A stretch of 38,419 nt of DNA from contig CAJTIX010000011.1 of NCBI GenBank assembly GCA_910576795.1, positions 1 through 38,419 on the forward strand. The letters run 5' to 3'. Positions 33,253 to 38,419 of the stretch are shown here, piece by piece (position 1 is the first letter of the stretch; each line of letters starts with the position of its first letter). This stretch comes from an uncultured Bacilli bacterium (GTDB taxonomy: Bacteria > Bacillota_I > Bacilli_A > RF39 > UBA660). The notes beneath the pieces are model-generated. The model did not search any database and had not been told where the DNA came from. It was given only the letters and a program-made list of their open reading frames with translations. The translations under genes and the position numbers were made by a program.

Positions 33253-34068
33253 TTGAATAGAAAGGTATTATTAATTGTTGGACCTGGTGGAGACGCATAT
33301 GGGGAAAAAGAAATAGTAACATTTGCTACCAAATTAGCTCAATTAAATGTTGATTTTCAATTAGTTGGAAATGGGAAACAAGATTTAAAAATGAATGAAA
33401 TTATTCAAGCATTAAATACAGTATCGCCTGAGCAAGATGTAACTATAATTATACAAAGTCATGGAAAAAAGAGGAATGGATTTCAATTCTGTTTAGGTGA
33501 TGATTTTTTAATAAGTTCAAAATTGTTATTTCAAATGTTTAAAATGAAATTAGGAAATAAACCTATTGATATATTTACCCCCAGCTGTTATGGAGAATTA
33601 ATGTTATACGATAAGGAAGAATTACCTGAAGGTTCAACACTAGTAAGTTTAACCTCTTCAGAAGAAGGAATTAATAGTAGTAATTATATAAGTATGCTCG
33701 AAAATTTTGAAACTTTTGGTGGTGAAGTTACTGCCTATAATTTATTGGAATTTTATTTAGTGTATTTTTTAAAAAATAGGTTTACGCCATTTATTGCAAT
33801 TTCAGGACAATCTACAATATATAATTTAGATAATTTTTTAAGTAGTGAAAATGCTAGAGGTATTAATTTTGATTCAGAACACTTTTATAACTTAGTTGAG
33901 CCACCAAGATATTTGACTGTGTTTGAAAAAATACAAAATTTAAAAAGCCAATACGATATTGATGCAGTTGATTATGGTTTAGCAATGGCAATTTGTTTAA
34001 ACGAATTAAAGAATAGAGGCTTAGTAAATAGTTCTAATCAGGCAATTAGCAATGACAAGACTAGATAA
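33253..34068 (+). CDS. Unknown protein with caspase-like (clan CD) dyad pattern
   Basis: 271 aa, no signal peptide. A hydrophobic strand (KVLLIVGPGGD) is followed by VTIIIQSHG (H70) and IDIFTPSCYGEL (C112), the order, spacing and hydrophobic context of the His-Gly and Cys motifs of clan CD peptidases (caspase, C11, C13, CHAT types). A strand LVSLTSSEEG after the Cys fits the same fold. The C-terminal 80 residues are helical. The assignment is from motif reading and needs a profile search. Start: AAGGAGG at 33235-33241 with TTG 33253 (or TTG 33244); no ATG is suitable. Confidence 0.8.
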   Translation: MNRKVLLIVGPGGDAYGEKEIVTFATKLAQLNVDFQLVGNGKQDLKMNEIIQALNTVSPEQDVTIIIQSHGKKRNGFQFCLGDDFLISSKLLFQMFKMKLGNKPIDIFTPSCYGELMLYDKEELPEGSTLVSLTSSEEGINSSNYISMLENFETFGGEVTAYNLLEFYLVYFLKNRFTPFIAISGQSTIYNLDNFLSSENARGINFDSEHFYNLVEPPRYLTVFEKIQNLKSQYDIDAVDYGLAMAICLNELKNRGLVNSSNQAISNDKTR

Positions 34069-34120
34069 TAATTACGAGTATTAATTGATTTAATATAAGA
34101 AATATTTATTTAAAAAGACT

Positions 34121-34179
34121 AATTAACGTATTGTGCTAGTTGGTTTGTAAATTTATATATTTGCTGGAAATATAGACTC
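34121..34179 (+). repeat. 59-bp intergenic repeat, copy B
   Basis: Second copy of the repeat at 33088, 53 nt after the stop of the preceding gene. The rest of the 326-bp gap (34069-34394) holds a hairpin at 34285 and the cotE terminator; I see no gene in it. Confidence 0.85.
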
Positions 34180-34284
34180 TTTATTTATTGTTACTAAATT
34201 TTTACGAAATTAATTATGTAGTAATTTAAGTAATCTATTCCAAAATTATTATGTTGCATTAATAAACTCATATGCATATACTTT

Positions 34285-34312
34285 AATACTACGCTATTGT
34301 GTAGTATTTTAA
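34285..34312 (+). terminator. Hairpin, possible terminator
   Basis: AATACTAC/GTAGTATT stem (34285-34292 with 34301-34308), 8-nt loop, short T run. It lies 217 nt after the nearest plus-strand stop. Confidence 0.45.
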
Positions 34313-34356
34313 TTTAGGAATTTAAAGTTATAAATATAATCAAATATTTTATTGAC

Positions 34357-34383
34357 AAAAAAATCATCCACAATTGGGATGAT
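34357..34383 (-). terminator. Rho-independent terminator of cotE
   Basis: ATCATCC/GGATGAT stem (34363-34369 with 34377-34383); on the minus strand it is followed by a run of T. Confidence 0.8.
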
Positions 34384-34394
34384 TCAAAAGCATT

Positions 34395-34955
34395 TTAGTT
34401 CATTTCATTTGATTCTTTTGTTTCACTCATATAATTTGGATCAACAGATTCATCAATTTCATTTAATACAGACTCATCTACATCATCTTCTATTTCATCC
34501 CATGGTTCTTCATCTTCTTCGATTGCTATTTTCATTTTGGTTTCACCAACAATTTCTACACCTAATTCTTTTTCAATATCAAAATTGATGTTTCCATTTT
34601 CATCAATATTGACCTTTACACAATTGGGTTGTTTTAAAGTACGAACAATAATATCAGTATCACCTGTTAAATCGGCATTTTCTTTTACCTTTACATTAAA
34701 TAAATCATTGTAATCCACTTTTTTACTTACAACAGTTGTTTTACTATCCCCATCATAAGAATACCAAATGTTGACATCATATGATCCATCTACACCGATT
34801 TTGTCTCCCGATTTATATCCTTTGAATTTGTGATTGATTACCCAACATCCTAAAACAGTAGTTGGTTCATTTTCTGTTGTTATTGTGTAGTTGTTTTTAA
34901 AATATTTTTTCCCTTTACCAATGACTGCTTTTGTCACAATTTCCTTGTAAGCCAC
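34395..34955 (-). CDS. cotE: Outer spore coat morphogenetic protein CotE
   Basis: 186 aa, close to the Bacillus length. Conserved CotE blocks are visible: YKEIVTKAVIGKGKK at the start, then LGCWVINHKF, YDVNIWYSYDGDSKT, LKQPNCVKV and VEIVGETKMKI, followed by the acidic C-terminal tail. CotE forms the platform for outer coat assembly in the mother cell. GTG 34955 has AGGGGTG 5 nt upstream. It lies alone on the minus strand between a sporulation-like promoter and a terminator. With the SpoIVFA/FB pair it is the best evidence that the organism sporulates. Confidence 0.93.
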   Translation of the reverse strand: MAYKEIVTKAVIGKGKKYFKNNYTITTENEPTTVLGCWVINHKFKGYKSGDKIGVDGSYDVNIWYSYDGDSKTTVVSKKVDYNDLFNVKVKENADLTGDTDIIVRTLKQPNCVKVNIDENGNINFDIEKELGVEIVGETKMKIAIEEDEEPWDEIEDDVDESVLNEIDESVDPNYMSETKESNEMN

Positions 34956-34972
34956 GATATCACCCCTCACTT

Positions 34973-35000
34973 TAATGTATGCGATTATCCTTCAAAAGTG
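34973..35000 (-). promoter_or_regulatory. Candidate mother-cell (sigma-E/sigma-K) promoter of cotE
   Basis: On the minus strand CATACATTA (34981-34973) fits the sigma-K -10 CATAnnnTA and the sigma-E -10 CATACA-T. An AC about 16 nt upstream fits the minimal sigma-K -35. The transcript leader would be only about 11 nt. Confidence 0.45.
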
Positions 35001-35060
35001 TACAAAAAACCTGCATAAAGAGAGAAATTGAGAATAAAATAAAGTGTTAACTTAAAAAGG

Positions 35061-35089
35061 TTGACACTAATAGTAAATTGTGATATACT
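35061..35089 (+). promoter_or_regulatory. Promoter for rpsP-khpA
   Basis: Perfect TTGACA (35061-35066) and TATACT (35084-35089), 17 nt apart, with extended TGA at 35081-35083. Confidence 0.85.
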
Positions 35090-35115
35090 TCATAACAGAA
35101 ACAAGGAGGTGCTTT

Positions 35116-35397
35116 ATGGCAGTTAAATTAAGATTGAAAAGAATGGGTGCTAAAAAAAGACCATTTTATCGTATTGTAGCAGCAGATTCTAGAAGTCCAA
35201 GGGATGGTAGATTTATTGAAGTAGTAGGAACTTATAATCCAATTATGGAACCAGCAGAAATCAAAATCAATGAAGAAGTTGCTTTAAAGTGGTTACAAAC
35301 TGGAGCAATTCCAACAGATACTGTAAGAGATTTATTTAGAAAACAAGGTATTATGGAGCGTTTTCATCAATCAAAAATGAACAAAGAGGGTAAATAA
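35116..35397 (+). CDS. rpsP: 30S ribosomal protein S16
   Basis: 93 aa. It begins MAVKLRLKRMGAKKRPFYRIV and contains SRSPRDGRFIEVVGTYNP, diagnostic for S16. AAGGAGGTG sets ATG 35116. It is followed by khpA, as in B. subtilis, though rimM and trmD, the usual next genes, are not here. Confidence 0.97.
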   Translation: MAVKLRLKRMGAKKRPFYRIVAADSRSPRDGRFIEVVGTYNPIMEPAEIKINEEVALKWLQTGAIPTDTVRDLFRKQGIMERFHQSKMNKEGK

Positions 35398-35399
35398 TT

Positions 35400-35645
35400 A
35401 TGGATTTGGTTGCTTTGACTGAATTTTTAGTAAAAAGTGTCGCATCTTATCCTGATATGGTTTCTGTCAAACAATTTGATGGAGAAGAAGATATGATTAC
35501 GATACAAGTATTGGTAGATGAAAAAGATATGGGTGTTGTTATAGGAAAAGCAGGCGCTACTGCAAATGCGATTCGTACACTCGTCCAAGCATCTGCTTAT
35601 GTCAATCAATTGGGTCGTGTTCGAATCAATATTGATTCGTTTTAG
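35400..35645 (+). CDS. khpA: KhpA, KH-domain RNA-binding protein
   Basis: 81 aa, a single KH domain with the GxxG loop as G-K-A-G in VVIGKAGATANAIRTLV. KhpA pairs with KhpB/Jag and influences cell length and many RNAs in Gram-positive bacteria. It starts 2 nt after the rpsP stop; a terminator follows immediately. Confidence 0.93.
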   Translation: MDLVALTEFLVKSVASYPDMVSVKQFDGEEDMITIQVLVDEKDMGVVIGKAGATANAIRTLVQASAYVNQLGRVRINIDSF

Positions 35646-35668
35646 GAAGTATTAATACTTCTTTTTTT
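35646..35668 (+). terminator. Rho-independent terminator after khpA
   Basis: GAAGTA/TACTTC stem with TTAA loop (35646-35661), then seven T. Confidence 0.9.
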
Positions 35669-35704
35669 TATGTAATTGAATACATTCAATATAGGAGGAA
35701 CTAT

Positions 35705-36028
35705 ATGCATATCGATTGTTTTATTTCTAATTTTAGAAGTTTCAGACAAGAACTTAAAAATAGTGAAGCTGAAGGTGTTATCATGACCCCTTATATGATT
35801 CCAAAGCATACATGTCAAAATCCGTTTTATATAAATAAAGGATATTATCGAAAACATAATGGAGAATTTTTAGTGATAAATCAAAATCAATCACAAAAAG
35901 CAGATTTTCTGATTCTAGAATGTGAAACATGCCATCAAGAAATTTACTTATTCAATACTGGTGCACAAAATTGGGATATTCTTCCTAATATAGAGAGAGA
36001 AAACGAGAAAGGTTCATTCAAAAAGTAA
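35705..36028 (+). CDS. Small cysteine-containing protein, unknown (107 aa)
   Basis: Not recognised. It has a central H-T-C and a later C-E-T-C-H pair (about residues 36-38 and 79-84) that could bind zinc, and no signal or membrane segment. AGGAGG sits 6 nt before ATG 35705. It is followed by an independent promoter. Confidence 0.75.
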   Translation: MHIDCFISNFRSFRQELKNSEAEGVIMTPYMIPKHTCQNPFYINKGYYRKHNGEFLVINQNQSQKADFLILECETCHQEIYLFNTGAQNWDILPNIERENEKGSFKK

Positions 36029-36043
36029 TAAGCGAGTTATAAT

Positions 36044-36072
36044 TTGACAATTTTTCTTTTCTGTGATAACAT
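36044..36072 (+). promoter_or_regulatory. Promoter for the serine hydrolase gene
   Basis: Perfect TTGACA (36044-36049) and TAACAT (36067-36072), 17 nt apart, with extended TGA at 36064-36066. Confidence 0.7.
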
Positions 36073-36099
36073 AACTTTCAATTTATGAGGTGAAAATAT

Positions 36100-37422
36100 A
36101 TGCAAAAATTTATGGAATTATTGGATAAAACAAAAATGAATATACTAGAGCAATTTATACACAATGGTAATTTGAAGGAATACCAAACTGTGTATCAAGT
36201 TTTAGAAAAAACAGGGAAGATTTTAGAGGCATTAAAAGACTATAATGTAGAAGATGTAATTGCTGTGTTTACTAAGGAATATGTAGAACAAGCAAAACAA
36301 TTTGTAGATGAACAAAAATGTCCTGGTATTTCAGCTGGAATCCAGAATTATAATGGTCCAGAAATCAATGTATATTATGGAAAAACAAGTGGATTAGCTG
36401 ATGCTTTACCAATTGATGAAACAGTACGTTTTGATGGGGCAAGTATTACAAAAATGTACACAGCTTTACAATATTGTATAGGGGATTATTATGATAAATA
36501 TTCATTAGATGAAAAAATTTCTACAATTAATCCAGAATTTAAACAAGATACTACTTTAAGAGAACTTTTGACATTTTATCATGTGTTTCATACAGATGGT
36601 AAGTTAGAACAGGTATGTTCTACTAAAGAACAAGCAATTGAATTGTTAAAAAATGCAAAAATTGTAGAAAGCAATACATTTCTATACAGTGACATTCCTT
36701 ATATGATAGCTTCATTGCTTGATTCCAATTTTGAAAATAATTTTGAAAATATTTTTGTTAGAGGAATGGGTTTAACACAAACTGGTTATAAGGTAAACCC
36801 AGAAGATATTATTACTGGTGGAGAGATGAGTCACCTAAACCTTGTGCATGATCCAAAAGCTAGAATTTTGCCATATGCTGGTCATGCAGGCATTTATTCT
36901 ACCACACATGATTCTTTAAAGTTATTTCAGTCTTTAATGGAATTTCAAATACCACTTTGGATTAGTCGTGAAATCGCCTCTCCAAATTTTAAAGATATGG
37001 TAAGAGATAAAGATGAAAAAATTTGCTATAAAGAAGTGCAAAAACAAATAGGAGAAGAAAAAGTAACTCGTTATGAACCTATATGGGTAAATAAGGCAAT
37101 GGGTGTTTATTGCAAACATGGTACTGGATTAGAAAAAACAGATGTACTTCCATACCAAAGTGAGTATGCCTTTGCCGCAGATGGTTTTACAGGAGTTTGG
37201 TTAAATTACGATCTAGCCAATAAAATGTCTGCTAACATATTTACCAATCCTTTATCTGGAAGTGAAGATGGAAAAAAACCAAAGGGTTATATTTGGATGT
37301 TAGATGGATTAAAGGAAAAATCTATTGAAACTTTGATTGCACTCAAGTATGCACAAACCGTCTTTGAAACGTATAATGCGTCAGAACATTCAACAGATTT
37401 CCATAAACGATATATAAAATAG
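36100..37422 (+). CDS. Beta-lactamase-fold serine hydrolase (class C/esterase-like)
   Basis: 440 aa without signal peptide, so cytoplasmic. About 85 N-terminal helical residues precede the hydrolase domain. The active-site S-x-x-K is S115-I-T-K in FDGASITKMYTAL, the Y-S-D in FLYSDIPYM replaces the usual Y-x-N, and HAGIYST stands where class C enzymes have their third motif region. Such proteins include esterases, D-amino peptidases and transpeptidase relatives; true beta-lactamase action is unlikely without export. GAGGTGA 8 nt before the ATG supports the start. Confidence 0.88.
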   Translation: MQKFMELLDKTKMNILEQFIHNGNLKEYQTVYQVLEKTGKILEALKDYNVEDVIAVFTKEYVEQAKQFVDEQKCPGISAGIQNYNGPEINVYYGKTSGLADALPIDETVRFDGASITKMYTALQYCIGDYYDKYSLDEKISTINPEFKQDTTLRELLTFYHVFHTDGKLEQVCSTKEQAIELLKNAKIVESNTFLYSDIPYMIASLLDSNFENNFENIFVRGMGLTQTGYKVNPEDIITGGEMSHLNLVHDPKARILPYAGHAGIYSTTHDSLKLFQSLMEFQIPLWISREIASPNFKDMVRDKDEKICYKEVQKQIGEEKVTRYEPIWVNKAMGVYCKHGTGLEKTDVLPYQSEYAFAADGFTGVWLNYDLANKMSANIFTNPLSGSEDGKKPKGYIWMLDGLKEKSIETLIALKYAQTVFETYNASEHSTDFHKRYIK

Positions 37423-37451
37423 GAGGCTGGGTGGAAATAAATAATTTTCAC

Positions 37452-37571
37452 TTAGTCTTTTTTTATTTCAGAAAAGAGAATTTTTCTTCTTTTAAATTTA
37501 TGTTTTTTTCCTCTTATATCTCTTGGATCTTCTATTACTGGAAAATGATTAAATAAAGTTTTTTGATTCAT
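37452..37571 (-). pseudogene. Remnant of an ISAs1-type transposase N-terminus (39 codons)
   Basis: Within the 328-bp gap 37423-37750 the minus strand encodes MNQKTLFNHFPVIEDPRDI then RGKKHKFK, which resembles the N-terminal DPR-x-x-G-KKH segment of ISAs1/DDE_Tnp_1-associated transposases. It then departs into a basic stretch and stops. A TATAAT lies upstream on the same strand. I see no inverted repeats. The rest of the gap is T-rich with the promoter at 37693. Confidence 0.55.
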
Positions 37572-37692
37572 GTTATTTATCTCTTTTATTATAAGATAAC
37601 ATACTTTTTCTTTATTTCTCATATTAATCTTTTATTTTAACATTGTTTTGTCATTTATTTTTATGCGACTGCCTTAATCAAAAAGTAGAGTA

Positions 37693-37721
37693 TTGACAAA
37701 GAAAAGATAGATTGCTACTAT
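37693..37721 (+). promoter_or_regulatory. Promoter for the repeat-protein gene
   Basis: Perfect TTGACA (37693-37698) and TACTAT (37716-37721), 17 nt apart, with extended TGC at 37713-37715. Confidence 0.75.
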
Positions 37722-37750
37722 ATTCTATAAGGTTTTGGAGGTAAAAAAAT

Positions 37751-38260
37751 ATGAGAAAATTAGACTTTATCATGCAATTTATAAATAATTTTGATGAATT
37801 TATAATTTTGGCAAATCAGTTATCAGCGAATGAGATTGAAGAATTAGCAAAAGGAGTAATCGAGACAAAAGATGCAGAATATATGTATAAATTTGCACGC
37901 GATATTAAAGGAGCACCAATAAAAGAATTAGCAAAAGGAGTAACCGAGACAAAAAATGTAGAGTATATATTTAACTTTGTGCGCGATATTAAAGGAGCAC
38001 CAATAAAAGAATTAGCAAAAGGAGTAATCGAGGCAAAAAATGCAAAATATATGTATTTATTGGCATGTTATTTTAAAGGAGCACCAATAAAAGAATTAGC
38101 AAAAGGAGTAATCGAGACAAAAGATGCAAAATATATGTATTTATTTGCTTGTAGTGTTGAAGGAGCACCAATAAAAGAATTAGCAAAAGGAGTAATCGAG
38201 ACAAAAGATGCAGAATATATGTATAAATTTGCACGCGATATTAAAGGAGCACCAATATAA
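37751..38260 (+). CDS. Helical tandem-repeat protein, ended by an in-frame stop inside the array
   Basis: 169 aa up to a TAA at 38258-38260. About 30 unique N-terminal residues are followed by 28-residue units of the form ELAKGVIETKDAEYMYKFAR-DIKGAPIK, each likely a helix pair in an alpha-solenoid. Copies 2 to 4 diverge (VRDI, ACYF, ACSV), so the array was under selection. The reading frame continues unchanged past the stop to the window end, as if one AAA codon became TAA. GGAGG and a promoter support expression. Similar repeats occur in surface and phage-linked proteins of uncultured Firmicutes; I cannot give a function. Confidence 0.75.
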   Translation: MRKLDFIMQFINNFDEFIILANQLSANEIEELAKGVIETKDAEYMYKFARDIKGAPIKELAKGVTETKNVEYIFNFVRDIKGAPIKELAKGVIEAKNAKYMYLLACYFKGAPIKELAKGVIETKDAKYMYLFACSVEGAPIKELAKGVIETKDAEYMYKFARDIKGAPI

Positions 38261-38419
38261 GAATTAGCAAAAGGAGTAATTGAGACAAAAGATGCAGAAT
38301 ATATGTATAAATTTGCACGCGATATTAAAGGAGCACCAATAGAAGAATTAGCAAAAGGAGTAATTGAGACAAAAGATGCAGAATATATGTATAAATTTGC
38401 ACGCGATATTAAAGGAGCA
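37841..38419 (+). repeat. 84-bp coding tandem repeat array, at least seven copies, open at the window end
   Basis: Units begin with GAATTAGCAAAAGGAGTAA at 37841, 37925, 38009, 38093, 38177, 38261 and 38345, exactly 84 bp apart; the last is cut by the window edge. Copies 5 and 6 are almost identical. Confidence 0.97.

Noticed and set aside
33088..34179. Integron-like attC cassettes around the 59-bp repeats
   Set aside because: The length is suggestive, but the repeats lack the paired inverted core sites of attC and do not fold into a single long hairpin; no integrase gene is present.
34352..34588. Plus-strand frame opposite cotE
   Set aside because: His/Leu/Phe-rich product typical of an antisense shadow; cotE on the minus strand is clearly conserved.
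36100..37422. Secreted beta-lactamase giving drug resistance
   Set aside because: No signal peptide and an altered second motif (Y-S-D); a cytoplasmic serine hydrolase is more likely.
37841..38419. CRISPR array
   Set aside because: The 84-bp units are contiguous, in frame and coding, with no separate repeats and unique spacers.
1..38419. tRNA or rRNA genes
   Set aside because: No cloverleaf with T-loop consensus or rRNA signature was seen on either strand by eye.

Overview
The window is AT-rich, low-GC Firmicutes (Bacilli-type) chromosome. Genes use strong AGGAGG-type ribosome sites, and promoters are near-consensus sigma-A, often with a TG-extended -10. TGA ends several genes, so the standard bacterial code applies. 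Gene order from radC through mreC, mreD, a spoIVFA/spoIVFB pair, rplU, prp, rpmA to obgE matches the Bacillus subtilis block, but mreB, minC, minD and spo0B are missing from it. A cotE gene near the right end also points to a spore former or a recent descendant of one. I cannot name the species; an uncultured gut-type Bacilli lineage is a guess.

Layout. 1-2440: the 3' end of a PD-(D/E)XK 'transposase' gene and two tandem paralogous membrane proteins. 2504-8803: SPOR-like protein, radC, mreCD, spoIVFA/FB, L21 leader, rplU-prp-rpmA, obgE. 8811-18301: a long cell-surface operon behind a hairpin/terminator leader carrying a run of nine G. It encodes small anchored proteins, a clostripain-family peptidase, an Asn/Gln-rich anchored protein, a type IV prepilin-like protein, LemA, a DUF2207 protein with a Cys/Gly tail, a radical SAM-SPASM enzyme overlapping that tail, and one unknown protein. 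18440-21062: truB, cysteine desulfurase, pentapeptide-repeat protein. 21108-29911: a two-component system and an FtsX-type ABC transporter, separated by about 3.6 kb of small regulators and coiled-coil genes. 30094-31339: a roughly 600-nt structured RNA that I read as OLE RNA, followed by an OapA-like membrane protein. 31369-34068: a lipoprotein and two unknown genes, each followed by a 59-bp repeat; one resembles a caspase-like (clan CD) peptidase. 34357-35668: cotE on the minus strand, then rpsP-khpA. 35705-38419: small Cys-containing protein, beta-lactamase-fold serine hydrolase, transposase remnant, and an array of 84-bp coding repeats broken by a stop codon and running off the window.

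The most unusual points are: (1) the coupling of a Cys-rich DUF2207 tail to a radical SAM-SPASM enzyme in a pilin/peptidase surface operon, possibly an undescribed peptide-modification system; (2) OLE RNA plus OapA outside their usual gene neighbourhood, with a private promoter; (3) direct-repeat operators that tie the separated two-component system to the ABC transporter; (4) the 84-bp repeat array with an internal stop.
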